Source of the DNA: Chloroflexota bacterium
GTDB lineage: Bacteria; Chloroflexota; Anaerolineae; Anaerolineales; Villigracilaceae
DNA: 14,125 bases
Reading direction: 5' to 3'
NCBI GenBank assembly: GCA_021823555.1
Contig: JAKANW010000018.1
Coordinates: 1-14,125, forward strand
Positions 5,591 through 13,204 of this stretch are shown here, in pieces. The notes under the pieces were generated by a model. It did no database searches. It was not told the origin of the DNA and saw nothing but the letters and a program-made list of their open reading frames with translations. Numbering within the stretch: the stretch's first letter is position 1; each line of letters opens with the position of its first letter. Made by a program: the position numbers and the translations under genes.

Positions 5591-8101
5591 TTAAAAACTT
5601 AAATGCTGCAAATACAGGGCTTGAATGCCCTGAGGAGCCAACGGCCTGGAAAATAAAAATCCTTGGCCATATTTGCAGCCTGCCTCTTTCATGAAATCCA
5701 ATTGCCGGCGTGATTCAATTCCCTCGGCAATAACTTCGACACCCAGTTCCCTCGCAAGGGTGATTATGGCACGCACAACAGAGGCCACTTTTTGAGCCTT
5801 GGTCACGCGGCTAACAAAGGAATGATCTATTTTCAGAAAGTCAATTGGATACTCATTGATATATCCGAGTGAGGAATAGCCGATCCCGAAATCATCCAGA
5901 CTGACTTTAACACCAAGCAGTCGTAAATCGGTAAACGCGCGTTTTGCCAGGTCGGCATCTGGAATAAGGGCGGTTTCAACGATGTCGATCGTTAAGCAGC
6001 TGGGGGGCAGGGAAGAGGCATGCAGGCTCTCATCCACCCACTGAGATAGTTCTGGCCGCCTGAGTGAATAAGGAGAAAGGTTAACGCTGACAGATAAAGA
6101 TGAATTGTGCGGAAACCGAACGTGCCATTCCTGCAACTGGCGACAGGCCTCCTGCAGGCTCCAGCGAGTGATGGCATCTATAAAGCCGTTTGACTCGGCA
6201 ATCGGGATAAATTCAGAAGGGTCAATCAGGCCGCGAGTGGGATGTTTCCAGCGAATGAGAGCCTCAAATCCGACAAGGCTTTCTGATCCCAACGAAATAA
6301 TAGGTTGATAGTGTAAGACGAACTGGTTCAGGACCAACGCCTGGTGCAGGTCGGAGTCGAGCGCCAATCGGTCAATGGCGCCGGTGTGTAATTCCGGCGT
6401 GAAGATCACGCAACGGGCTTTCCCGCTGGATTTGGCCTCATACATGGCCAAATCGGCGTCTCGGATGATTTCAACGGCAGTATGGTAATCAGGGTTGGCG
6501 ATCACCACGCCAATGCTCGCCGTTACATAGATTGATCGGGTATCAAGAACGAACGGTTCGTTAATTGAATTCAAGATGCGCCCGGTGATGACTGAAACGA
6601 AATTTTCATCGTTAAATCTTTCGAGCAGGATGACAAATTCATCACCTCCGAGACGCGCGACCGTATCCTCCGCACGGACAAGCGAGGTCAATCGCTGTCC
6701 AATCTGGATCAGCAACTGATCCCCCACGGGATGGCCGAGGCTGTCGTTCACAACTTTGAAACTGTCGAGATCAAGGAAGAGGACGGCGTAACGATCTTTC
6801 GCCCGGCGGTAATGTTGGATAGCCTGTGTGAGGCGGTCAAACAACAAGGAGCGGTTAGGCAGACCGGTCAGGGCATCGTACAGAGCAAAGCGGGCAAGCT
6901 TTTCTTCACGTTCGCGCAGCATCATCTCTATTCGCTTGCGTTCTTCCATTTCGCGGCGCAACTCAGCGTTTGATACGATCAGGTCAGCAGATCGCTCCGC
7001 AACGCGTCTTTCAAGATTGCCATTCATGATGTGCAATTCCCCGGACAGGCGATCATTATCCAGTGTGGCGAGGACTTGTCGGAGCGCCAGCAGAATGATA
7101 ATGACGCTGACCCATGTTGAAAACTGGACGGGGCGAAAAGCATGTTTTGAACCTGTATTGAAATTCAACATGCCATAGGCAAACAGCAGCCACAAAAAAG
7201 GGACTACCAGCCGTAATACGGTTATAGATCCCGACCATAACTGTATAGGGGTTGTCTTTTGCTCGTCAATCACCTGTTTGGCCGTCACAGCTTGCGATAG
7301 ACCACTCAACATCAGAACGAGCGGTCCGATAGAGAATAGAATATTGAACAACGCGCCGGAATCGTAAGATCCATTGATCGTTTGGTAATTGAAAATACTA
7401 TCCGCGACTGCGGTCAGACCATGGCCGATCAGCATAAAGAGCATTGGTTTTAGCCACAAGGGTGATCGCGGCAAAAAGATGATCAACGTAATGGCCATGA
7501 TTAGAATCAGATCACCTACCGGATAGGCAGTATTGACCAGGATTGCCAGCCAGGACCGTTCGTGATTCAATATGGCGGGGCCAATCAGGAAATTCCAGTA
7601 GATGCCAAAAGCCGAAAATAAAACGATGAAAAAATCGAGCCATAACCAGGCCACACGAGTCGAATTACCGTCCTGGCGGGGTATTCTCAAAATCCCGATG
7701 AGAAAGAGCGGGTAGATTGTAAGGTAAAACATATCCCCAATGAACGGGGATGGAACCTCTCCAACGATCAATTCGTAATAAGCCCACAGAATATCCCCTA
7801 CAGCCCAACAGGCCATAGCCAGCATGAACAGGTACCAGGCGCTCCCAAGATGACGGTCGAGGCGGCGGGACCACCACGCGCCATAAGCCATAGCGGAAGC
7901 CGCAGCCAGGTCGCTGACCACATTCAGAATGTCGTTGATGGCGATAAAGCCGGAATTATCCTTTACAAAAAGAAAATACCCTGCCTGGAGAATGGCCAGC
8001 AACAGGGCAAAAATCAAGCCGCATGTAAAAATGGATTGAGGTGTTGCGCGCCTGATTGTTCGGGCAAGATCGCGCTTCCCTTGAAAAATTTTCATAGTCA
8101 C
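5591..8101 (-). CDS. Membrane-bound GGDEF-EAL cyclic-di-GMP enzyme
   Basis: An 836-residue signalling protein for making and/or breaking cyclic di-GMP. Residues 1 to about 335 hold about 9-10 membrane segments, resembling a MASE-type sensor region that I cannot name. A charged coiled coil (about 350-400) leads to DALTGLPNR and the GGDEF domain, with an intact GGDEF at 485-489 and an RxxD inhibitory site at 476-479. The EAL domain has E613-A-L, VNLSPYSL, an IVET motif, DDFGIGYSSL (736-745; the usual Thr is Ile), LKIDHSFV, AEGIES and QGFLFSRPL, so the metal ligands and catalytic Lys look present. Both activities may work; the net direction is unknown. The start is GTG at 8101 or ATG at 8095. 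No Shine-Dalgarno is seen, but TATAAT lies 5 bases before the GTG, suggesting a leaderless mRNA. Confidence 0.95.
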   Translation of the reverse strand: MTMKIFQGKRDLARTIRRATPQSIFTCGLIFALLLAILQAGYFLFVKDNSGFIAINDILNVVSDLAAASAMAYGAWWSRRLDRHLGSAWYLFMLAMACWAVGDILWAYYELIVGEVPSPFIGDMFYLTIYPLFLIGILRIPRQDGNSTRVAWLWLDFFIVLFSAFGIYWNFLIGPAILNHERSWLAILVNTAYPVGDLILIMAITLIIFLPRSPLWLKPMLFMLIGHGLTAVADSIFNYQTINGSYDSGALFNILFSIGPLVLMLSGLSQAVTAKQVIDEQKTTPIQLWSGSITVLRLVVPFLWLLFAYGMLNFNTGSKHAFRPVQFSTWVSVIIILLALRQVLATLDNDRLSGELHIMNGNLERRVAERSADLIVSNAELRREMEERKRIEMMLREREEKLARFALYDALTGLPNRSLLFDRLTQAIQHYRRAKDRYAVLFLDLDSFKVVNDSLGHPVGDQLLIQIGQRLTSLVRAEDTVARLGGDEFVILLERFNDENFVSVITGRILNSINEPFVLDTRSIYVTASIGVVIANPDYHTAVEIIRDADLAMYEAKSSGKARCVIFTPELHTGAIDRLALDSDLHQALVLNQFVLHYQPIISLGSESLVGFEALIRWKHPTRGLIDPSEFIPIAESNGFIDAITRWSLQEACRQLQEWHVRFPHNSSLSVSVNLSPYSLRRPELSQWVDESLHASSLPPSCLTIDIVETALIPDADLAKRAFTDLRLLGVKVSLDDFGIGYSSLGYINEYPIDFLKIDHSFVSRVTKAQKVASVVRAIITLARELGVEVIAEGIESRRQLDFMKEAGCKYGQGFLFSRPLAPQGIQALYLQHLSF

Positions 8102-8106
8102 TATTG

Positions 8107-8112
8107 ATTATA
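8107..8112 (-). promoter_or_regulatory. -10 box of the GGDEF-EAL gene
   Basis: TATAAT on the minus strand ends 5 bases before the GTG and 11 before the alternative ATG, so transcription would begin at or next to the start codon. No good -35 is seen at 16-18 bases, which suits an activator-dependent promoter. Confidence 0.5.
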
Positions 8113-8145
8113 AGGGACAGCTCTTCGTTGTACTTTGCAATATCC

Positions 8146-8174
8146 TAACACGGCCGTTACAAGTCCATTACAAG
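8146..8174. promoter_or_regulatory. Direct-repeat operator of PhoB/OmpR type
   Basis: Plus strand: TTACAAG (8157-8163) and TTACAAG (8168-8174) are separated by 4 bases, a period of 11. A weaker copy, TAACACG (8146-8152), keeps the same phase. On the minus strand this reads CTTGTAA-N4-CTTGTAA, 50-75 bases upstream of the GGDEF-EAL start. Seven-base repeats on an 11-base period are the usual layout for PhoB/OmpR-family regulators. The regulator is unknown. Confidence 0.4.
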
Positions 8175-8200
8175 CGCCTGTTCCGGTTAGCTGCCGTTCC

Positions 8201-9247
8201 CTACCCGACTTCTATAAACTCCCCAAGAAACGTTACAACATTTTCACCAAGAGCATCATTGTTATAACCGCCTTCCATGACAATGACAGTGGGCAAATTC
8301 AACTCAGCAATGCGGCGACCGATCTCTTTGATCCCTGCGCGTGAGACTTTGATCTTGCCGAGCGGGTCGCTGGCATAGATATCCATTCCTGCGGAGATGA
8401 CCAGATGAGCAGGCGCAAAGTCATGGATCAACCCAAGCGCTTTGTCTAGGGCGGCGAGATAAGCCGGGTCATTCGTCCCGGCAGGGAGGGGGAAGTTGTG
8501 ATGAAATCCCAACCCCGCGCCTGAGCCGCGCTGCTCGGCGTAGCCGGCGTAGTAGGGATACTCGAAGGCCGGGTCAGCGTGAATGGAGATGCTCAAAACA
8601 TCCGCGCGCTCGTAGAAGATATCCTGAGTGCCGTTCCCGGCGTGGTAGTCAATATCCAGCAGGGCTACCTTGCCATTGGTGCATAGCCAATTAGATGCAA
8701 TCGCTGCATTATTGAAGTAGCAATAGCCTCCGCAGTTCGACTTGCCTGCATGATGGCCGGGTGGACGGCACAGGGCAAAAGCTGCGCGCTCACCGGCCAG
8801 AACTGCTTTCGCAGCGGAGAGCGCGCAATTTGCAGATGCCAACGCGGCTGGGTACGTGCCCTCCACGATGGGGGAGGAGAGATCCATCATGTAGTAGCCT
8901 GCCCGCCCGAGCAGGGACTCAGAGCGGTGAGCCTGTCCGCGCAAGGCGAAGGTGGCAGGTAGGAGCGCAGACTTGTCAGACGCCTCAGCAGCTTCGGGCG
9001 CGGTGGCCAGCCAATCGGTCCAGGCTGAGGCGAGAAAGTCCACATAGTCTTTGTCGTGGACTGCCAGGATCGGATCGAGTCCAAAATCTACCGGCGGGTG
9101 AACCTCAGCCCAAGCCACTTTTTGCAGGGCGGCCAAAATGCGGGTGGCGCGCTCAGGCATTTCGAAATTTGGGACACGCACGCCTCCATCAAAGACTTCG
9201 AAAGTGGGGGCATGGCGCAGGTGTGTCTCGGAGTAAAATATTTTCAT
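8201..9247 (-). CDS. Histone-deacetylase-family amidohydrolase, acetylpolyamine amidohydrolase type
   Basis: A 348-residue zinc deacetylase, close to the ~341 residues of bacterial acetylpolyamine amidohydrolases. Visible active-site parts are the RPPGHHA motif with tandem His165/His166, the zinc ligands D200 and H202 (DIDYHAGNGT) and D294 (ASDPLG), and the transition-state Tyr328 (EGGY). The GGYCYFNNAAIA segment is typical of the bacterial/class II side of the family. It probably removes acetyl groups from acetylated polyamines or another small amide; a protein substrate cannot be excluded. It is divergent from the nitroreductase gene with 52 bases between the starts. No Shine-Dalgarno precedes the ATG; TAAAAT lies 9 bases upstream, suggesting a very short or absent 5' leader. 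Confidence 0.95.
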   Translation of the reverse strand: MKIFYSETHLRHAPTFEVFDGGVRVPNFEMPERATRILAALQKVAWAEVHPPVDFGLDPILAVHDKDYVDFLASAWTDWLATAPEAAEASDKSALLPATFALRGQAHRSESLLGRAGYYMMDLSSPIVEGTYPAALASANCALSAAKAVLAGERAAFALCRPPGHHAGKSNCGGYCYFNNAAIASNWLCTNGKVALLDIDYHAGNGTQDIFYERADVLSISIHADPAFEYPYYAGYAEQRGSGAGLGFHHNFPLPAGTNDPAYLAALDKALGLIHDFAPAHLVISAGMDIYASDPLGKIKVSRAGIKEIGRRIAELNLPTVIVMEGGYNNDALGENVVTFLGEFIEVG

Positions 9248-9299
9248 GGTAAGACAATTTTACTCGCAGGCGTCAACTAAATGGAACTTGGAGGAAAAC

Positions 9300-9857
9300 A
9301 TGGATGTTATGACTGCAATCCACACACGCCATTCCATTGGCAAGGTCAAACCCGACCCGCTGCCGCGTGATGTGATCGAAAAGCTGCTGGATGCAGCTGT
9401 ACAGGCTCCGAACCATTACAAGGTGCTGCCCTGGCGCTTTGTAGTTTTGACCGGGAGGGGTCGCGAAAAATTAGGGGAGGTGATGGCCGCCTCACAGCGG
9501 GCCCGTCAGCCTGACCTGCCGCAGGAGGCTTTCGACAAAACCCGCTCGCTGCCGCTGCGCGCCCCACTGTTGATCGCAGTGGGCGCGGACAAGCCGAGCC
9601 AGCCAAAGGTAATCGAGATCGAAAATGTCAGCGCGGTCTCGGCGGCCTGCCAGAATATTTTGCTGGCTGCTCACGCGTTGGGGCTGGGCGCTCAATGGCG
9701 TACCGGGGAATGGGCGCGCGATCCCAAAGTGAAACAGTTCCTTGGCTTTGAAGCGGACCAGCACATCGTTTCGTTCCTGTATATTGGCTATCCAGAATTT
9801 GTCCCTGAACCTGCGGAACGGCCTTCCTATCACGATCGCACAGTTTGGATGGATTGA
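9300..9857 (+). CDS. Nitroreductase-family FMN oxidoreductase, YdjA-like
   Basis: A 185-residue protein of the minimal nitroreductase class; E. coli YdjA has 183. TTGGAGG ends 5 bases before ATG 9300, so this start is preferred over the in-frame ATG at 9246, which would overlap the first codon of the divergent gene. Family marks are the N-terminal IHTRHSIGKVKPDPLPRD segment, APNHYKVLPWRFVVL (YdjA: APDHKSMQPWHFFVI) and the C-terminal AQWRTGEWARDPKVKQFLGF and IVSFLYIGYPEF, which contribute to FMN binding and dimerisation. It likely reduces nitro compounds, quinones or related acceptors using NAD(P)H; the real substrate is unknown. No terminator is evident behind it. Confidence 0.93.
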   Translation: MDVMTAIHTRHSIGKVKPDPLPRDVIEKLLDAAVQAPNHYKVLPWRFVVLTGRGREKLGEVMAASQRARQPDLPQEAFDKTRSLPLRAPLLIAVGADKPSQPKVIEIENVSAVSAACQNILLAAHALGLGAQWRTGEWARDPKVKQFLGFEADQHIVSFLYIGYPEFVPEPAERPSYHDRTVWMD

Positions 9858-9878
9858 TTCGGGGATGGCCTGCCATAA

Positions 9879-9907
9879 TTGACATTCCCGCCTTTTTCGC
9901 GTATAAG
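9879..9907 (+). promoter_or_regulatory. Consensus sigma-70 promoter before a small membrane protein
   Basis: A perfect -35 TTGACA (9879-9884), a 17-base spacer and a -10 TATAAG (9902-9907). The transcription start would be near 9914, about 23 bases before the GTG of the small ORF. Confidence 0.8.
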
Positions 9908-9936
9908 TACCTCAATCATTTCCCAGGAGGTAGAAC

Positions 9937-10068
9937 GTGTTTGCAATGGCGTTGTTTTCTGAAGCAGCCCCCGATACCAGCCTGGCGTGGCTGTTGTGGG
10001 TTGCATTGGCTTTCTTTTTCCTGATGGTTCTCATTGGGTGGCTGGTCAGCCGAAATAAGGGGAGCTAG
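9937..10068 (+). CDS. Small single-span membrane protein (43 aa), unknown function
   Basis: A GTG start with CAGGAGG (9924-9930) 6 bases upstream, 43 codons, stop TAG at 10066-10068. A short polar start (MFALFSEAAPDTS-like, including EAAPDTS) is followed by about 21 hydrophobic residues (LAWLLWVALAFFFLMVLIGW) and a basic tail, VSRNKGS. This is a typical N-out/C-in single helix by the positive-inside rule. A consensus promoter lies just upstream. I recognise no family. Promoter, ribosome site and clean membrane topology together make it a credible gene despite its length. Bases 10069-10155 behind it show nothing I can identify. Confidence 0.7.
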   Translation: MFAMALFSEAAPDTSLAWLLWVALAFFFLMVLIGWLVSRNKGS

Positions 10069-10156
10069 GCCCGAGGCGGCGGCTGGCTTGCAAATGATGA
10101 CCCCGGAAGGATGAATCGAGCAGCCCGAACTCAATGGTAGCCGCAGACAATAAAAA

Positions 10157-10186
10157 AAGAAGGCTCCCAATATGTGGGAGCCTTTC
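10157..10186. terminator. Terminator, mainly for the minus-strand membrane gene
   Basis: AAGGCTCCCA (10160-10169) and TGGGAGCCTT (10175-10184) form a perfect 10-bp stem with loop ATATG. On the minus strand it is followed by CTTTTTTTATTG, a strong U tract. On the plus strand the tail is only TTTCACTT, so it may also stop the small ORF transcript, but less well. Confidence 0.9.
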
Positions 10187-10188
10187 AC

Positions 10189-10698
10189 TTAGAACATGAA
10201 ATAGCGGGCCGAGGCCATCAATAAGACGGCCAGGATGAGCGAGATGCTCTGGATCGGTGAAACCACTGCCAGTTGCTTCTGAGCAGTTGTGATCTGTGTG
10301 ATTTGTTCAGCGGTCGGCTGGCCCTGGATTTGGGAACCAACCTTTCCTATCGTGGTGGTGTATCTTCCCACCATGATCCCAGATATGAAACCGACCAGGC
10401 CAAAAATTGACCCCAGGGTAAGCCCGATGCCCGCGCCGGTTTTCATCCAGGCAGATGTGAAACCCTTGGAATCGAGCCAATATAATATGGCACCCGCCAG
10501 CACGGTCAGGCCACCGGCGGAGGCGATCGCGGCGGTAAAGCGGGTCCTGGTGATAATATGTTGCATTACCCTTTGCCCTGCTTCGGCAGTGGCTCCTACG
10601 GTTGGGCCAATGAAGAAATAGAGCATGAGCGCTGCACCAACCCAGAAAACACCAGAGAAAATGTGGATCAAGCGCAGGACGATCATTAAATAGTTCAT
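10189..10698 (-). CDS. Four-helix integral membrane protein, unknown function
   Basis: A 169-residue protein with AGGAG 6 bases before the ATG. Four hydrophobic helices are visible: about 5-30 (LIHIFSGVFWVGAALMLYFF), 55-75, 85-112 and 148-166. A polar linker, rich in Gln and Thr and including QGQPTAEQITQIT, lies between helices 3 and 4. The N-terminal LRLIHIFSGVFWVGA pattern, with a His and a Trp inside a helix, resembles small 4-TM families such as DUF2269/CopD-like proteins, but I cannot place it firmly. It is divergent from the dehydrogenase gene and ends at a strong terminator, so it is probably transcribed alone. Confidence 0.82.
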   Translation of the reverse strand: MNYLMIVLRLIHIFSGVFWVGAALMLYFFIGPTVGATAEAGQRVMQHIITRTRFTAAIASAGGLTVLAGAILYWLDSKGFTSAWMKTGAGIGLTLGSIFGLVGFISGIMVGRYTTTIGKVGSQIQGQPTAEQITQITTAQKQLAVVSPIQSISLILAVLLMASARYFMF

Positions 10699-10725
10699 GT
10701 CATTCTCCTTGTTAAAGCTAAAACA

Positions 10726-10742
10726 GGACTAAAATTCTCTGA
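10726..10742 (+). promoter_or_regulatory. 17-base promoter motif, copy 1 (upstream of the dehydrogenase)
   Basis: GGACTAAAATTCTCTGA is repeated exactly at 13225-13241, upstream of the E1-alpha gene. Both copies lie in the promoter region of a plus-strand gene; here it begins 43 bases before the ATG. GACTAAAAT...CTCTGA loosely resembles Rrf2/IscR-type boxes, which is only a suggestion. It may also be part of the divergent promoter of the membrane gene. Confidence 0.5.
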
Positions 10743-10768
10743 ATTCTAACACGAGCTGAGGCAAGACG

Positions 10769-11980
10769 ATGCGTACAATTTACGTAGACAAAAACATTCC
10801 TCGCGTTTTGTTGACGAAGGCGATCGCGCCGCGTTGGCCCGGCTTCGTCTGGACGCCGCTTTCTGCTGCCCGCGCTGGCGAACTGCCTGACCCGCCTCTG
10901 CCCGCACCTCGTTGGCTGCGCGTTCGCAATCAACGCTGCGGGATCTGCGCCTCGGATATGTCCCTGCTGTTCGTCCATGCGGACCCGTCCATCGCGCCGG
11001 CTGCACTGCCCGGCCTCTCCCGTTTCTGGCTCGGACACGAAACTGTTTCCGTTATCTCAGAAGTTGGCCCCGCTGTGACGCGCTTCCGCGTGGGCGACCG
11101 CGTGCTGATGGATACCCACTTTGCAGGCGCCAATTGTGAGACTCTGGGGATCGAGCCGAAGTGCCGCTATTGCGCCGAAGGGGACTACCATTTCTGCATC
11201 AACAAATCCGAGCCGGGGCCGCAGGGAGTGGGGGGCGGCTTTGGCGATTCGTTCGTCACACACGAGTCGGCGGTGTATCCCGCGCCCTCCAATTTGAATC
11301 AAGATCAGGCTGCGCTGGTGGAACCGGTCTCCATCGCGGTGCACGGTGTGATGCGTTTCCCGCCGAAGCCGGGGGATAAAGTGCTTGTGATCGGGGCGGG
11401 TATCATTGGTTTGCTGACCACAATGGTTGTCAAAGCGTTTGTGCCGGAAGCTGAAATTACCACGCTGGCGCGCCATCCACATCAGCAAGTCATGGCCGAG
11501 AAATTGGGGGCGAAGAATATTTTGACCGGACGCGATGGTTATCAGGCGATTGCCAAATTGACCGGCGGCAAATATTTCACCAGCCCGCTCAATAAGGGAG
11601 TGGTCATCGGCGGCTTCGATGTGATTTACGATTGCGTCGCCGACCCGCGCACGACCAACGACGCTTTGCGCTGGGTTCGGGCGGGCGGCACGGTGATGAT
11701 GATCGGTGCGCACATGGCCCCCATGCCAAAAGTGGATTTGACCCCGATCTGGTATCACCATGTCAACCTTGTCGGGACGTATGGACATGGCATGAACGAA
11801 TGGGACGGAGTCCGCAAGCATACCTACGAGTGGGTGTTCGACCAGTTTAATGCCGGCAGATTTGATATTGACGGCCTGGTCACGCATCGTTTTCCATTCG
11901 AGGACTACAAAGAAGCGATCCGGGTGGCTACTTCAAAAGGGAAGGAAAAAGCCATCAAAGTCATGTTCGAAAACGAGTGA
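10769..11980 (+). CDS. Zinc-dependent MDR dehydrogenase (alcohol/polyol dehydrogenase-like)
   Basis: A 403-residue medium-chain dehydrogenase, longer than the usual ~350. The start at 10769 has a weak GAGG (10757-10760) upstream. The catalytic zinc site is visible: C57 in CGICASD, GHE at 89-91, and a later Glu in ALVEPVS. The structural zinc lobe keeps four Cys (C123, C132, C135, C143), but the first spacing is 8 residues instead of the normal 2. The Rossmann motif VIGAGIIGLL binds NAD(P). The substrate is unknown; the sequence before C57 is longer than usual. It is convergent with the HEAT gene and divergent from the membrane protein, so context gives no pathway. Confidence 0.92.
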   Translation: MRTIYVDKNIPRVLLTKAIAPRWPGFVWTPLSAARAGELPDPPLPAPRWLRVRNQRCGICASDMSLLFVHADPSIAPAALPGLSRFWLGHETVSVISEVGPAVTRFRVGDRVLMDTHFAGANCETLGIEPKCRYCAEGDYHFCINKSEPGPQGVGGGFGDSFVTHESAVYPAPSNLNQDQAALVEPVSIAVHGVMRFPPKPGDKVLVIGAGIIGLLTTMVVKAFVPEAEITTLARHPHQQVMAEKLGAKNILTGRDGYQAIAKLTGGKYFTSPLNKGVVIGGFDVIYDCVADPRTTNDALRWVRAGGTVMMIGAHMAPMPKVDLTPIWYHHVNLVGTYGHGMNEWDGVRKHTYEWVFDQFNAGRFDIDGLVTHRFPFEDYKEAIRVATSKGKEKAIKVMFENE

Positions 11981-11983
11981 GAC

Positions 11984-12018
11984 AAAAAATTCGACCGGCG
12001 TTACATGCCGGTCGAATT
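11984..12018 (-). terminator. Terminator overlapping the end of the HEAT gene
   Basis: AATTCGACCGGC (11988-11999) and GCCGGTCGAATT (12007-12018) form a perfect 12-bp stem with a 7-base loop. On the minus strand it is followed by TTTTTTGTC. The 5' arm is made of the last HEAT-gene codons and the TAA stop lies in the loop. The plus strand lacks a U tract, so it mainly ends the minus-strand transcript. Confidence 0.9.
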
Positions 12019-13155
12019 GATCTTCTGCAAAGCTTCTTTTGCCCGGGCCGCCAGTTCTCTGTCCGCGCGGTCCGCGGCCAACTCTCGCAGGGCTGGCCTG
12101 GCGTGCGGGTCGCGTAATTGGGCGAGTGATTCAATGGCTTGCACCTGGATCAGTCGTTCTGGGTCGTGGAGCATTTCCAACAAAACTGGTGCGACACGCG
12201 TGTCCCGGATTTTTCCCAGGGCTGTGACGGCGTGCAGGCGGATGCCCGGTTCGGGATGGCGCAGCGCTTCCGCCAGGACCTCAAAGCTGGCTCCGCCAAT
12301 TTGGGCCAGCGACTCGGCTGCGGCTTTTCCCACCTCGTCGTGCAGGTCATAGATCGCCATGCCCAATGGCTCGATGGCGTTGGCGTTTCCCAAGCGGCCC
12401 AGCAGGATGGCTGCAAATTTTCGCACTGTGCCTTCCCGGTCCTTGAGCGCTTCGATCAGCGGTTCAACGGCCGGCGCGCCCATGGCCTCGATCGCATCCA
12501 GCAAATCGGATGCGGCGGCTTCGCGCTCATACCACCAGAATGAGTCGCGCAGCGCGTCCATGAGATAGGGCAGGGCTGCCGGGTGTTTCGTCCCGCCGAG
12601 GGCGCGTGCTGCGGCCTGGCGTACCTCGAGATCGGTATCATCGAGCAACAGATTGGCAATGTCATCGAAGATGTCCGGGTCACGGAAGCGGCCCAGCGCC
12701 AGCGCGGCCGCCATGCGGACGGCAGGTTCGTGGTCTTTCAAGGCGGCCAATAGCGGCTGGACTGCGCCTCGGTTGCCAAAGGAACCCAGCGCGCCGGCGG
12801 CGCGGGCGCGCACAGTATAGTACTCACCGCGCAGGGCCTCCAGCAGGCTGGGGATCGCGGCCGGGTCTTTCGCCTGGCCGAGTATATCCGCGGCGCGCTG
12901 GCGGACTTCGGGATGGGCGGTGCGCAGCGCCTGGACCAGCGCAGGGGTGGCGGCAGGACCGAGTCGGACGAGGAGCTGTCCGATGAGCGGAAGCAGGTTT
13001 GGGTCCCGCGTTTGAAGCGCTTCCACCAGGGCGGGCGCGGCGTCGGCGCCGAGTTGGATCAAACCCTGCGCGGCGCGCTCGCGTTTGGTCGGATCTGTCA
13101 ACTGAGAGATCAGCCGTTTTGTCTCGCCCTGGGAGCTGCCTGTGAGCCAGTTCAT
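12001..13155 (-). CDS. HEAT-repeat (PBS-lyase-like) scaffold protein
   Basis: A 384-residue protein made almost wholly of about 11 HEAT/Armadillo-like repeats of about 31 residues, with patterns such as VRxxAAxALGxxxDPxAxPxLxxAL recurring to the C-terminus. There is no signal peptide, membrane helix or catalytic domain, so it should be a cytosolic protein-binding solenoid. Such proteins include phycobilin lyase relatives, but no lyase partner genes are visible and a general protein-interaction role is safer. The repeats around GNANAIEPL and the FWWYEREAAASDLL segment (about residue 212) deviate most and may form the binding face. No Shine-Dalgarno precedes the ATG at 13155; TACAAT lies 6 bases upstream, suggesting a leaderless mRNA. 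Confidence 0.92.
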   Translation of the reverse strand: MNWLTGSSQGETKRLISQLTDPTKRERAAQGLIQLGADAAPALVEALQTRDPNLLPLIGQLLVRLGPAATPALVQALRTAHPEVRQRAADILGQAKDPAAIPSLLEALRGEYYTVRARAAGALGSFGNRGAVQPLLAALKDHEPAVRMAAALALGRFRDPDIFDDIANLLLDDTDLEVRQAAARALGGTKHPAALPYLMDALRDSFWWYEREAAASDLLDAIEAMGAPAVEPLIEALKDREGTVRKFAAILLGRLGNANAIEPLGMAIYDLHDEVGKAAAESLAQIGGASFEVLAEALRHPEPGIRLHAVTALGKIRDTRVAPVLLEMLHDPERLIQVQAIESLAQLRDPHARPALRELAADRADRELAARAKEALQKINSTGM

Positions 13156-13161
13156 AAGCTT

Positions 13162-13190
13162 ATTGTACCGTAAGTCGGATTATCAATCCG
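13162..13190 (-). promoter_or_regulatory. -10 box and palindrome in the HEAT gene promoter
   Basis: TACAAT on the minus strand (13162-13167) lies 6 bases before the ATG. Just upstream, CGGATT (13176-13181) and AATCCG (13185-13190) form a palindrome with a 3-base centre, over the expected -35 area. It could be an operator; no regulator is known. Confidence 0.35.
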
Positions 13191-13204
13191 GCCCGCAAAG
13201 ATAG

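Noticed and set aside
9246..9299. Longer N-terminus for the nitroreductase from ATG 9246
   Set aside because: The extra 18 residues do not match the family start, the ATG overlaps the start codon of the divergent gene, and the ribosome site sits before ATG 9300.
9916..10188. 90-aa minus-strand open frame over the small membrane ORF
   Set aside because: It has no ribosome site, and it begins at the foot of the terminator and runs opposite an ORF with a consensus promoter and ribosome site.
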